Assembly: GCF_017794965.1 (NCBI RefSeq)
Contig: NZ_CP051240.1
Location: forward strand, 1,116,001 to 1,180,000
Length of the DNA: 64,000 nt
DNA from: Alcanivorax sp.
Lineage (GTDB): Bacteria; Pseudomonadota; Gammaproteobacteria; Pseudomonadales; Alcanivoracaceae
Reading direction: 5' to 3'
The notes under the pieces were generated by a model, which was given only the letters and a program-made list of their open reading frames with translations, was not told the DNA's origin and did no database searches. Position 1 is the first letter of the stretch. Each line of letters starts with the position of its first letter. Below are positions 26,043 through 34,903 of this stretch, in pieces. A program made the translations under genes and the position numbers.

Positions 26043-26995
26043 CTGCAGAGGCAACGGATTATATTGGCATGTGGTACCGCGCCCGTGCCCGCCTGGGTGT
26101 GCAGGATCGTACCGAGTTCATGGCCATCAATCCGGTCACTGGCGAACGGCGCACGGTCTACCAGCGCCACCGTGATGCGGACGGGGTAGGGGGCGTGTTG
26201 TCCTTCGCCCGCACATTGGGAATGGCCACGCCGCCCATACCGCAAGCGCGGTACCGTAAACCGCCCCCCTTCTGGCGGCGTTGGTTGGGTTCCCCGAAAA
26301 GTCGTGAGGTCGTGGCACCACAATGGCGACGATTCGGTGAACCCGCAGAGACCGTTCCGGATCCGGTGGTGCAATGGCTGGATACCAGGCAGACCGCTGC
26401 GCTCTATCAACGGGCCGCCTCGCTGGGCGTATCCGTCAACAGCCTGCTGTTGTTGGCGTTGCACCGTGCGGTCTCGCAGACCCTGTTGCTTCACCGCCAG
26501 GAGGGCAGTTGGTGTTTCCCGGTGAACATGCGTGGCAGCGTGCCGATTCCCCGGCAGGAAATGAATCTTTCCAGCGCCTTCTATCTGGTGGTGGATGACA
26601 ACGATTCCCCCGCGCAGGTCGATCGCGGCATCCGTGATCATCTCAAAGCCAATGTGCACTGGCGCTACTGGCATCTGGCCCGTATCGGGCGCTGGATCGG
26701 GCAGCGGGGTGTGAACTGGATCTGTGGGCGTCTCCTGGATGGCCCCCAGCATCTTGGATCGCTGTCCAGTCTGGGGGAATGGCAACTGGATTTCCCGTCA
26801 GCCGGGCTGCCGGAAGACACCGTATTTGCGTGCTGTGGTCCGGGCAGCCCAACCCACCCGGTGGCCAATGGGGTGGCGGTGGTGAACGGCAGGATGAGTC
26901 TGGCGCTGAAGCTGCACCCCTCACTGGGCGCTGACAACGGGCAGGCTGAACGCTGCTTGCAGGAATGGATCAACGGGTTGGAAGTGGCGTCATGA
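26039..26995 (+). CDS. Short HxxxDG acyltransferase-like protein
   Basis: A 318-residue protein resembling the CoA-dependent acyltransferase superfamily (condensation and wax ester/DGAT enzymes). The likely active-site motif is RHRDADG near residue 43, in which the catalytic-type second histidine and the DG are kept but the first histidine of HHxxxDG is arginine. Later VNMRGSVPIPRQEMNL resembles the WS/DGAT NxRG-like segment. It is about 120 residues shorter at the N-terminus than canonical members. Starts and ends in ATGA overlaps. Confidence 0.6.
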   Translation: MTAEATDYIGMWYRARARLGVQDRTEFMAINPVTGERRTVYQRHRDADGVGGVLSFARTLGMATPPIPQARYRKPPPFWRRWLGSPKSREVVAPQWRRFGEPAETVPDPVVQWLDTRQTAALYQRAASLGVSVNSLLLLALHRAVSQTLLLHRQEGSWCFPVNMRGSVPIPRQEMNLSSAFYLVVDDNDSPAQVDRGIRDHLKANVHWRYWHLARIGRWIGQRGVNWICGRLLDGPQHLGSLSSLGEWQLDFPSAGLPEDTVFACCGPGSPTHPVANGVAVVNGRMSLALKLHPSLGADNGQAERCLQEWINGLEVAS

Positions 26996-28167
26996 AATTA
27001 CCTATCAGTTTACGAAGCATGGTCGCCCTGATTGCCGCGGCTGCCATGGGCCTGGCAGTGGTGTCTCTTTATCTGGTGCCGCCGGCCCAGCCAGTGACTA
27101 AAACCCATGACAATGTACTGTCGCTGGATACCTGGGCGGTGGAATGGCGTGATGTGGTGATTCCGGTTTACACCCAGGGGCTGGTGCGGGCGCGCCACGA
27201 ACTGCCGCTTAGCCTGGAGGTGTCCGGGCGGGTGGAAGAGGTGTCCCCGGCGTTTGCCGATGGTGGCCGGGTCATGGCCGGTGAGATCCTGCTGCGTTTG
27301 GACCCCGAGCCATTCGAACTGGAAGTGGTGTCGCAACAGAATGCGGTGCATGCGGCGCGTCTGCATGTGGCGGAAACCCGTGCTCGTGCCCGGGTTGCCG
27401 GTGCGTCCGGGCGCGCTTCAGCGCTGGGACGATTCGAGCCCCAGATGGATGAGGCCCGCAGCCGGCTTGCCGCCGCCCAGGCGGGGCTGCGACAGGCGGA
27501 ACGGCAGCGAGAGCAGACCGAACTGGTCGCGTCTATTAGTGGCCGTTTGAAAGGTGTCAACGTGATGCCTGGCCAGCATCTGCAGGCGGGCGCGGTGCTG
27601 GGCCAGTTGTACCAGGAAAACCTGGTGGAAGTACGACTGCCGGTACGTGATGACTGGCTGGCCTTGCTGGGCATCGTTCCCGGCGATGACCGTTCCCTGC
27701 AGCAGGTCAAGGCGACCCTGCGAGGTCGCTTTGCCGGTCGCGACGGGCAATGGGAAGGCAAGGTTGTCCGGCGGGAGGGGGGGCTCAACCGTAATCAGAT
27801 GATGCATTTGATCGTGCAGGTGGCGAACCATGAGCAGACATTGCCACTGGAGCCAGGAGTGTTGGTGCAGGCGGAATTGCGCGGTGCACAGACCCCTGCT
27901 GTGGCCGTGTTGCCCCGGTCTGCCCAGGCCGGTGAAAGCAGTATCTGGGTGCTGGATGATGAAAAGCGCTTGCGCCGCCAGACCGTGGCAGTGCTCCATC
28001 ACGACAGTGAACATCTCTACGTCCACGATGGGGTGAGCAGTGAGACCCGTGCCGTACTGGCCGGCGATTTGCAGCTGCTGGAAGGGATGAAGATCAATCC
28101 CCGCCCACCGGCAGGGAAGCTGGCCAGGGTCGATGATCCCGGTCACGGCGAGGGTGTCACGCGATGA
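26992..28167 (+). CDS. RND efflux periplasmic adaptor protein
   Basis: A 391-residue membrane-fusion protein. It has an N-terminal membrane anchor or signal (about 9-30), the lipoyl-like hairpin half VSGRVEEVSPAFADGGRV near 77, a coiled coil rich in Ala/Arg/Glu (about 115-180), and the returning lipoyl half ISGRLKGVNVMPGQHLQAG. It bridges the RND pump to an outer-membrane channel. No channel gene is in the window. ATGA overlaps couple it to the genes on both sides. Confidence 0.92.
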   Translation: MKLPISLRSMVALIAAAAMGLAVVSLYLVPPAQPVTKTHDNVLSLDTWAVEWRDVVIPVYTQGLVRARHELPLSLEVSGRVEEVSPAFADGGRVMAGEILLRLDPEPFELEVVSQQNAVHAARLHVAETRARARVAGASGRASALGRFEPQMDEARSRLAAAQAGLRQAERQREQTELVASISGRLKGVNVMPGQHLQAGAVLGQLYQENLVEVRLPVRDDWLALLGIVPGDDRSLQQVKATLRGRFAGRDGQWEGKVVRREGGLNRNQMMHLIVQVANHEQTLPLEPGVLVQAELRGAQTPAVAVLPRSAQAGESSIWVLDDEKRLRRQTVAVLHHDSEHLYVHDGVSSETRAVLAGDLQLLEGMKINPRPPAGKLARVDDPGHGEGVTR

Positions 28168-31100
28168 ATCGTTCCATCGCCTGGTTTGCCGGCAACAGCG
28201 CGGTGGCCAACCTGTTGATGATGACGCTGCTGCTGGCGGGCTTGCTGGCGATCCCCAACACCCGCCAGGAAACCCTTCCCAATGTGCCGCTGGACCGCAT
28301 CGGCATCTATGTGGCCTGGCCCCAGGCGACCCCGGAAATGGTCGAGTCCCTGGTCTGTACCCCGGTGGAAACCGCCATCGATGATGTGGAGGGGGGCACA
28401 GAACTGATCAGTGAATCCCGTGAGGGGCTCTGTTCAGTGCAGCTGGATGTGGTGGAAGGCCATGACACCCGGGCAGTGCTTGAGCAGATCCGCACCCGTC
28501 TGGAAGGGCTGGATACCTTGCCCCGCGGGGCTGATCGTCCACGGGTACAGGAACTGGTGGTGCGTAACCGGGTGGTGCGACTGCTGGTCAGTGGTCACCT
28601 GTCGCGCAAGGATATCTACCAGCTGGCCCAGAAGGCCCGTCGCCAGTTGCTCAACCATGAAGCGGTGTCCAGTGTGGATATCGAGAACCTGCCGGACCGG
28701 GAAATGTCCCTGCAGGTGCACCGGGATGATCTCTATCGATATCAGCTCACCCTGGATGGTATGGCCGCGGCGGCCTCCCAGAGCGTGCAGCGGATTGCAG
28801 GTGGGTTGCTGCGCAGTGAGCGTGGCGACTGGTTGCTGCAGACTGGCCAGCAGCCAGGCAGTGTGCAGGCTTATGAACAGCTCGCCATTCGCCAGTCGGA
28901 TCAGGGTGACATGTTGCGCCTGGGCGATGTGGCCCGGGTTGAAGATGGTTTCTCGCGGGACAATCAGGCCGCCTGGCTGGATGGCCAGCCAGCGGTGGCG
29001 CTGGATGTGTACCGGGTTGGCGACCAGAATGTGCTGGCGGTGGCCAATGCGGTAAAGCAGTGGATGCAGGAAACCGAGCTTCCTCGTGGCGTTACCTTGC
29101 GTATCTGGAATGATGATGCGCGCCAGTTTCAGGAGCGCTCCAACCTGCTGTGGCGAAATGCACTACAGGGTCTGGTTATGCTGACTCTGATGCTGGCGAT
29201 TTTTCTGACGCTGCGGCTGGCAGGCTGGGTATCCCTGGGGATTCCGGTGTGCATGCTGGGAGCCTGCGCCCTGTTGCCGTTGCTGGGTGAATCCTTCAAT
29301 ACCATTTCCCTGTTCGCCTTTATTCTGGTGTTGGGGATCGTGGTAGATGACGCGGTGATTGTGGGCGAAAGCATTGATCATCAGCGGCGTCAGGGCTTGC
29401 CGGGGCCCGAAGCGGCCGTCAGCGGCGCCAGGCGCGTTGCCAAACCCTTGCTGTTTGCCGTACTGACCACGATTTTTGCCTTTGCGCCCCTGCTGTTTCT
29501 GCCGGGCCCGGAAGGGGCGTTGATGCGTGTGATTCCGATTGTGTCCATTGCCATCCTGGTGTTGTCGCTGGTGGAGTCCCTGTGGATCCTGCCTGCGCAC
29601 CTTAGCCATGGTCGTCCGCCTCGCGGTATCTGGCTCAAGTCCGAGCGTCTGTCCAACCGGATCAATGAAAAACTGGAGCGTTGGCTGGATTACCGGGCGC
29701 GGCCGTTGTTGCGGCAGGCCCTGCACTGGCGGTATGTGCTGGTGATCGTTTTTCTGGGATTGTTCCTGTTCTGCTGTGCGTTGGTGAACAGTGGATGGCT
29801 GACCATGGTGTTGTTTTCCCGGGTGGAAGGCGATCGCATCATGGCGGAAGTGGTGTTCCCGCAGGGCACCGGTGACGCGCGGCTGCTGCGTGAGGTGCAG
29901 GCACTTGAAGGGTCCGCCAATGAGCTTTCCAGTGCCCTGGCCTCCGAGCAGGCGCCAGTGGCCGTGGACGCGGTCTTCGCCGAGCAGGGGGTGCGCCAGA
30001 AGACCTCTAATGCCCAGGATCCGGGGGCACGCTTTCGGGTAAGGGTGACCCTGGCCATCAGTGGCGATACCGGGCAGCTGTCGCCCAGGGAGCTGGCCGC
30101 GCGCTGGCGGGAGGTCCACGGTCCGATTGCAGATGCCCTGTCGGTGAAGTTCCATGCCAGCTTGATGGCGGTGAAACCGGATATCCATCTCAACCTGTTT
30201 CACACCGACCTGGTCACCCTGCAGCGGATGAGCGAGCAGGCCGCGCTGGCCCTTTCACAGATGGAAGGGGTGCATGAGGTGGCCAATAATCTCCATGCCA
30301 AGCGCACCATCGTGGAAATTTCCTTGCGCGAAGAAGGCAAGCTGGCCGGCTTGCGTGCCGAGGACGTTGGCGCCCAGGTGCGTAATGCCTTCCATGGCAT
30401 CGAACTGGACCGCTGGTTCGAACAGGACAGGGAAGTGCCGGTGATGCTGCGGCTCTCTGCCCAGGACAGTGCCAACCTGACGGATCTGGAAAAGCTGCCG
30501 CTGCAGCTGCCCAACGGGGAAATGACGGTTCTGGCGGCGGTGGCGGATCTGTCCCGCCGTCAGGCGCCGGCCATGATCAGCCACTATGCCGGGCGGCGCA
30601 GTGCCACGGTCAGTGCCTTTGTGGATGAGCACACCACCTCACCGGGACTGGTCATGCAGCGACTGCAGAACACTTTGCTTGATCCCATGATGGCAGGTGA
30701 TGAAGAGGCAGGCTGGACCGTGGCGGGCAAGCAGGCAGCGGTGCAGGATTTTCTTGATCATCTGTCTATCAGCTACTTGATCGCCCTGGCGGCCATCTTC
30801 TTCTTGCTCACGGTGCTGTTCGGTGGCTATGGCCAGCCCCTGCTGGTTATGGCAGCCATTCCGTTCGGCATGGTGGGGGCCTTTATGGGGCACTTCCTGC
30901 TGGGCTACAGCCTGACACTGTGGTCGCTGGTTGGGGTGATTGCGGTCAGCGGTGTGGTGGTGAATGACAACCTGGTGTTGATTGATGCCATCAATGAGCT
31001 CAAAGGCAAGGGCTGGGCGCTACGTGATGCCGTGGTCGAAGGTGTCAGCGGCCGCCTGCGACCGGTAATGCTCACCTCCATCACTACCTTCGCCGGTGTG

Positions 31101-31448
31101 GCCCCGCTGATGCTGGAAACCAGTGTGCAGGCCCGCTTCCTGATCCCCATGGCGGTGGCATTGGCCTTCGGTGTGCTGTTTGCCACCCTGGTGAGTCTGT
31201 TGTTGGTGCCCTGTCTGCTGGTGATCAGCCATGATGTGAAAGTGGCCTGGCATCGCTGGCAGGCCCGCTGGCGGGCTCCGGAAGCATCGGAAATCGATAC
31301 CGTTGAGGTCGCCTACGAGCGGGGCCAGCTCACCGCCTGGTGGGGTGCCAGCAACCCCTACGAGGATCCGGTTCTGCGCTCGGCATGGGAAGCCGGGCGG
31401 CAGGATCACGGCAATAAGGAAGAAGGGGAGCTGCCGCAGCATTTGTAG
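28164..31448 (+). CDS. RND-family inner-membrane efflux transporter
   Basis: A 1094-residue proton-driven exporter with the usual two-fold layout: 12 transmembrane helices and two large periplasmic loops. The proton-relay aspartates are visible in helix 4 (LGIVVDDAVIVGESI, near residue 393), and NDNLVLID lies in the second half. The tail (about 1030-1094) is an acidic cytoplasmic extension. It overlaps the adaptor gene as ATGA and is the last gene of the six-gene unit. It presumably exports the cluster's product. Confidence 0.93.
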   Translation: MNRSIAWFAGNSAVANLLMMTLLLAGLLAIPNTRQETLPNVPLDRIGIYVAWPQATPEMVESLVCTPVETAIDDVEGGTELISESREGLCSVQLDVVEGHDTRAVLEQIRTRLEGLDTLPRGADRPRVQELVVRNRVVRLLVSGHLSRKDIYQLAQKARRQLLNHEAVSSVDIENLPDREMSLQVHRDDLYRYQLTLDGMAAAASQSVQRIAGGLLRSERGDWLLQTGQQPGSVQAYEQLAIRQSDQGDMLRLGDVARVEDGFSRDNQAAWLDGQPAVALDVYRVGDQNVLAVANAVKQWMQETELPRGVTLRIWNDDARQFQERSNLLWRNALQGLVMLTLMLAIFLTLRLAGWVSLGIPVCMLGACALLPLLGESFNTISLFAFILVLGIVVDDAVIVGESIDHQRRQGLPGPEAAVSGARRVAKPLLFAVLTTIFAFAPLLFLPGPEGALMRVIPIVSIAILVLSLVESLWILPAHLSHGRPPRGIWLKSERLSNRINEKLERWLDYRARPLLRQALHWRYVLVIVFLGLFLFCCALVNSGWLTMVLFSRVEGDRIMAEVVFPQGTGDARLLREVQALEGSANELSSALASEQAPVAVDAVFAEQGVRQKTSNAQDPGARFRVRVTLAISGDTGQLSPRELAARWREVHGPIADALSVKFHASLMAVKPDIHLNLFHTDLVTLQRMSEQAALALSQMEGVHEVANNLHAKRTIVEISLREEGKLAGLRAEDVGAQVRNAFHGIELDRWFEQDREVPVMLRLSAQDSANLTDLEKLPLQLPNGEMTVLAAVADLSRRQAPAMISHYAGRRSATVSAFVDEHTTSPGLVMQRLQNTLLDPMMAGDEEAGWTVAGKQAAVQDFLDHLSISYLIALAAIFFLLTVLFGGYGQPLLVMAAIPFGMVGAFMGHFLLGYSLTLWSLVGVIAVSGVVVNDNLVLIDAINELKGKGWALRDAVVEGVSGRLRPVMLTSITTFAGVAPLMLETSVQARFLIPMAVALAFGVLFATLVSLLLVPCLLVISHDVKVAWHRWQARWRAPEASEIDTVEVAYERGQLTAWWGASNPYEDPVLRSAWEAGRQDHGNKEEGELPQHL

Positions 31449-31453
31449 AGGCG

Positions 31454-31482
31454 AGTTGAAAGTCCAAAGTTGAAAGTTGAAA
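31454..31482. repeat. Heptamer array (GTTGAAA type)
   Basis: GTTGAAAGTCCAAAGTTGAA followed by AGTTGAAA: 7-bp degenerate units directly after the RND stop. Confidence 0.8.
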
Positions 31483-31598
31483 CGCGGATGACGTCATCGG
31501 GGATGCGATGCCGTGCCCGCGATGGCCGTTAATGGTGCGGGTACAGAGCTTCAGAACACAGACCGGCTCACGCCGATTTCCGCCCTACGGTTTGTCGG

Positions 31599-31646
31599 GG
31601 CCCCTTTCTCACCTGCAGGAAGGCTCCTACAGGTGAGAAAGGGGCC
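31599..31646. repeat. 17-bp perfect inverted repeat, REP-related
   Basis: GGCCCCTTTCTCACCTG (31599-31615) is repeated in exact complement at 31630-31646 around a 14-nt loop. The right side contains GGCTCCTACAG, the reverse of the GTAGGAGC core of the REP family. Confidence 0.88.
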
Positions 31647-31661
31647 AGTGTTTTGTGGGTT

Positions 31662-31693
31662 GTGCGTGCCGCGTGTTGCGTGAAGCGTGATGC
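31662..31693. repeat. Heptamer array (GCGTGAA type)
   Basis: GCGTGCC-GCGTGTT-GCGTGAA-GCGTGAT, four successive 7-bp units, then GCAGCC. Same family at 37043-37080, 47657-47684 and 55670-55700. Confidence 0.88.
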
Positions 31694-31707
31694 AGCCGCA
31701 GAGCGGC

Positions 31708-31746
31708 AAAAAAGCCCGCCCAGGGAAACCGGGGCGGGCTTTTTTG
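31708..31746. terminator. Bidirectional terminator between the RND gene and gpmA
   Basis: AAAAAAGCCCGCCC and its complement GGGCGGGCTTTTTT flank a short loop; A- and T-runs on both sides suit both directions. Confidence 0.88.
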
Positions 31747-31779
31747 CGTCAGGCATCCAGCCTCAGGCGTCCAGCGTAA

Positions 31780-32526
31780 TTACGCCTTACCCTGATTGGC
31801 GACGGCCTCGGCGGCCTTGGCGACTTCCTCGGCATCGCCCAGGTAGTAGTTCTTCACCGCTTTCAGGTTGTCATCCAGCTCGTAGACCATGGGCACCCCG
31901 GTGGGGATGTTCAGCTTCACGATCTCCTCGTCGGAGATATCACCCAGGTATTTCACCAGGGCGCGCAGGCTGTTGCCGTGGGCGCAGATCAGTACCTGTT
32001 TGCCGGCTTCGATGGCGGGCTTGATGTCGCTCTCGAAGTAGGGGATGAAGCGATCCACGGTGTCCTTGAGGCTTTCGGACAGGGGAATCTGCTCTTCCTT
32101 CAGGTCTTTGTAGACGCGGAAGTTGCCGGCGTAACGCTCGTCATCACGCTCCATCTTGGGCGGCGGCGTGTCGTAGCTGCGGCGCCAGATATGAACCTGA
32201 TCATCCCCATATTTTTCGGCGGTTTCGGCCTTGTTCAGGCCTTGCAGAGCACCGTAATGACGTTCGTTGAGGCGGTAGTCACGAATGACCGGGATCCACA
32301 TCTGGTCCATGGTGTCCATGATGGTCCAGAGGGTGCGGATGGCGCGCTTGAGCACGGAGGTGTAAGCCACGTCGAATTCAAAGCCTGCTTCTTTCAGCAG
32401 TTCGCCAGCGGTACGGGCTTCCTCGCGGCCTTGCTCGGTCAGATCCACATCTTTCCAGCCGGTGAAGCGGTTTTCCTTGTTCCAAACGCTCTGGCCATGG
32501 CGGACCAGTACCAGTTTCGTGCTCAT
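31780..32526 (-). CDS. gpmA: 2,3-bisphosphoglycerate-dependent phosphoglycerate mutase
   Basis: A 248-residue histidine-phosphatase-fold enzyme interconverting 3- and 2-phosphoglycerate. The phosphorylated histidine is H10 in LVLVRHGQSVWN, and the second catalytic histidine is in ICAHGNSLR near residue 182; the RLNERHYGALQG segment completes the active site. Full length for GpmA. AGGAAAC precedes the ATG. Monocistronic; the terminator at 31708-31746 lies just downstream. Confidence 0.96.
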   Translation of the reverse strand: MSTKLVLVRHGQSVWNKENRFTGWKDVDLTEQGREEARTAGELLKEAGFEFDVAYTSVLKRAIRTLWTIMDTMDQMWIPVIRDYRLNERHYGALQGLNKAETAEKYGDDQVHIWRRSYDTPPPKMERDDERYAGNFRVYKDLKEEQIPLSESLKDTVDRFIPYFESDIKPAIEAGKQVLICAHGNSLRALVKYLGDISDEEIVKLNIPTGVPMVYELDDNLKAVKNYYLGDAEEVAKAAEAVANQGKA

Positions 32527-32663
32527 GCGGTGTTTCCTGTGCGGGTTTCAGTGCGGCGCAAAGGGTAGCAGAAAACGGCCGGGAAATTGAGCATCCCGGG
32601 CCATATTTCATCTCTGCCATGGATTCCTTGGCCTGTTTGCTGAAATGTGTCCGCCCGAGCCCG

Positions 32664-32669
32664 TATAAT
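32664..32669 (+). promoter_or_regulatory. -10 element of the rnd operon
   Basis: A perfect TATAAT, 29 nt before the rnd start. No strong -35 is seen 17 nt upstream (TGAAAT at 32641). Confidence 0.55.
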
Positions 32670-32697
32670 CGACCCCAATTCAGTTTCAGGCGAATCC

Positions 32698-33771
32698 ATG
32701 GCTTATCTCTGGTGTGACACAAATGACGCAATCGGCAGCTGGCTGGACAGCCTTGCCCCCGGCAGCCCCATGTACCTGGATACGGAATTCATGCGTGAGC
32801 GCACCTTCTGGCCCGAACTGGCGCTGGTCCAGGTGCATGATGGCGACGCTATCCGCCTGATCGATACGCCCCGCATCACGCCTGCGGCACTGGCGCCACT
32901 GTTTCGACAACACACTCTGGTGATGCACGCCTGCTCAGAGGATCTGGAGGCCATTGCCAGTTATACCGGCGCCTATCCGGCGGCCATCGAAGACACCCAG
33001 ATCGCAGCCGCACTCACCGGTGAGGACATGCAGCTTGGCTACCAGAAGGTGGTGCAGATGTTGCTCGGGGTAGAGCTGCCGAAAGGGGCGACCCGCACCA
33101 ACTGGCTGAAGCGCCCGCTTAGTGAAGAGCAATTGCATTACGCGGAGGATGACGTGAAATACCTGCCGCAAGTGACGTCGATCCTCCGTGAGCGGCTAAC
33201 GGCACTGGGACGGATGGACTGGTGGCAGGAAGAATGTGATCGCTTGCTGGCCCAGGCCAGCCGCGAGGAGCTGCCCGAGGATGCCTGGCGGGGTGTGAAG
33301 GGCGCAGGCCTGCTGCCGGATGACGCACGGGCGGTTCTCTCCGTACTGGCTCCCTGGCGCAACCGCATGGCCCGCGAGCGCAACCTGCCGAAGAGCTTCG
33401 TGATCAAGGACGCCCAGCTGCTGGATCTGGCCCGGGCCCGTGGCGGCCACCGGGGCATACTGGCCGATGTGGGATTGCACCCGAAAAGCATTCGCCGCGA
33501 TGGTGAGGCATTACTGGCCCTGATCGCTGAAGGCCAACAGGTGGCCCCGCCACCGCCCTTGCCGGGCCCCCCGGATGCGCATGAAAAGAAAATGGCCAAG
33601 GCGCTGCGCAGCAAGGTGGGGCAGGTTGCGGATCAGGTCGGGCTGAAGCCGGATGTGCTGATGCGACGTCGCTGGCTGGAGTCCCTGATCCGTAATCCGG
33701 AGCGGGTGCCGGAGCCGCTGACCGGCTGGCGCAATGCGATTATCACTCAACCCTTGCTGGAGTTGCTGTAG
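32698..33771 (+). CDS. rnd: Ribonuclease D
   Basis: A 357-residue 3'-5' exoribonuclease acting in tRNA 3'-end maturation. The DEDD-type exonuclease domain spans about residues 1-170, with LDTEFMRERTFWPELALVQ (Exo I), ACSEDLEAI and the YAEDDVKYL motif (Exo III); HRDC-like helices follow (about 205-355). The ATG at 32698 follows the TATAAT. The ycgL start overlaps its stop by one nucleotide. Confidence 0.95.
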   Translation: MAYLWCDTNDAIGSWLDSLAPGSPMYLDTEFMRERTFWPELALVQVHDGDAIRLIDTPRITPAALAPLFRQHTLVMHACSEDLEAIASYTGAYPAAIEDTQIAAALTGEDMQLGYQKVVQMLLGVELPKGATRTNWLKRPLSEEQLHYAEDDVKYLPQVTSILRERLTALGRMDWWQEECDRLLAQASREELPEDAWRGVKGAGLLPDDARAVLSVLAPWRNRMARERNLPKSFVIKDAQLLDLARARGGHRGILADVGLHPKSIRRDGEALLALIAEGQQVAPPPPLPGPPDAHEKKMAKALRSKVGQVADQVGLKPDVLMRRRWLESLIRNPERVPEPLTGWRNAIITQPLLELL

Positions 33772-34079
33772 TGCTGAAAGGCAAGCTGTTTTGCTCGATT
33801 TACAAGACCCGCAAGAAGGCGGGCATGTACCTGTTTGTGGACCGCCAGAAGGGCCTGAAGGATCTGCCGGAGGCCTTGCTGAACCAGTTCGGTCGTCCGG
33901 AACATGTGAACGATATGATTCTCTCGCCAGAGCGCCCGCTGGCCCGGGCTGACGTGCAGCAGGTCATGGACAAGATTCGCGAGCAGGGGTTTTATCTGCA
34001 GATGCCGCCACCGCCGGATGAGGACCTCTATCTGGCGGCGGGCCACCCGGATCGCCCGCGGGGCATGGATGAGGACTGA
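33771..34079 (+). CDS. ycgL: YcgL-family protein
   Basis: A 102-residue alpha/beta protein of the YcgL family. It begins KLFCSIYKTRKKAGMYLFVD and has the family's PPPPDEDLY near residue 78. Function is not established. GTG at 33771 overlaps the rnd stop, and ycgN begins inside its 3' end. Confidence 0.9.
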   Translation: MLKGKLFCSIYKTRKKAGMYLFVDRQKGLKDLPEALLNQFGRPEHVNDMILSPERPLARADVQQVMDKIREQGFYLQMPPPPDEDLYLAAGHPDRPRGMDED

Positions 34080-34521
34080 TGCTCTGCGTGAGCGGTTCTG
34101 GGAATTGCCCCTGGACGCGCTCAACAAGCAGGAATGGGAAGCGCTCTGCGATGGCTGCGGAGGCTGCTGTCTGGTTAAACTGCAGGATGAGGACAGCGGC
34201 GAGCTGGCGTTTACCAATCTGGCCTGTCGCTATCTGGATGCCAACAAATGCCAGTGCCGGGTGTACCAACAGCGGTTCAGCAAGGTGCCGGATTGTATTC
34301 AGGTCACTGAGGCAGTGGCCCGGAATACGGACTGGTTGCCCTCCACCTGTGCCTACCGCCTGCGCGCCCATGGACGACCGTTGCCGCAGTGGCATCCGCT
34401 ACTGAGCGGTGACCGCCGTTCGGTACAGCAAGCGGGCGTCAGTGTGGCCGGGCGGGTGGTTTCCGAGCAGCTGGTCCCTGAAGAAGACTGGGAAGAACAC
34501 ATTATTCATTGGGTAGAGTGA
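34069..34521 (+). CDS. ycgN: YcgN (UPF0260) family protein
   Basis: A 150-residue protein with the CDGCGGCC cluster near residues 28-35 and later conserved cysteines (NLACRYL, CQCRVY, PDCI, STCAY), a layout suggesting a metal or iron-sulphur site. E. coli YcgN homology extends to the C-terminal WHPLLSGDRRS segment. Function unknown. The start at 34069 overlaps the ycgL end by 11 nt; the genes are adjacent in E. coli too. Confidence 0.92.
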   Translation: MRTDALRERFWELPLDALNKQEWEALCDGCGGCCLVKLQDEDSGELAFTNLACRYLDANKCQCRVYQQRFSKVPDCIQVTEAVARNTDWLPSTCAYRLRAHGRPLPQWHPLLSGDRRSVQQAGVSVAGRVVSEQLVPEEDWEEHIIHWVE

Positions 34522-34549
34522 TCCTCTGCTCACGTAGTCAGGAGTTATT

Positions 34550-34903
34550 GTGACGACCAAAGCATATCTGTGGGGCTGGTTTGCCTACCTGGTAGGTACC
34601 GGAGGCGTGTTGTTTGTCTGGTGGTGGCTGACCCGTTCCCTGAGTGTCTGGGGCAAGGTGCCGCTGCGTATTGTGCTCACTGCGCTGTTGATCACCCCCT
34701 GGTCCGTTTCCCCGGAGCACGACGAGTGGGCGCCGGCCTGGGTGGTGAGCCTGTTTGATGGCCTGGCCCAGGAAGATGTGAGCCTGTGGCGTGCCGGTGG
34801 GCCTCTGCTTGCCATGCTGGTGGTGGCGCTGGTGGTGGCGGCACTTGAAGTGTGGCGACAGCGCCGCAAACAGACGGGTCGGCACGCGGATACGACAGAA
34901 TGA
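34550..34903 (+). CDS. Small membrane protein of unknown function
   Basis: A 117-residue inner-membrane protein with three predicted helices (about 8-30, 38-52 and 80-100) and a basic cytoplasmic tail (RQRRKQTGRH). The GTG at 34550 is preceded by AGGAG. It overlaps the HIT gene as ATGA, so it belongs to the rnd-ycgL-ycgN unit. Confidence 0.75.
   Translation: MTTKAYLWGWFAYLVGTGGVLFVWWWLTRSLSVWGKVPLRIVLTALLITPWSVSPEHDEWAPAWVVSLFDGLAQEDVSLWRAGGPLLAMLVVALVVAALEVWRQRRKQTGRHADTTE

Larger units (their letters stand above)
31449..31779. other. 331-nt intergenic region with repeats and terminator
   Basis: No gene. It carries a GTTGAAA heptamer array (31454-31482), a 17-bp REP-like inverted repeat (31599-31646), GCGTGAA heptamers (31662-31693), a bidirectional terminator (31708-31746) and further GCGTCAGG/CATCCAG-type units up to the gpmA stop. 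It separates the converging RND and gpmA genes. Confidence 0.85.
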
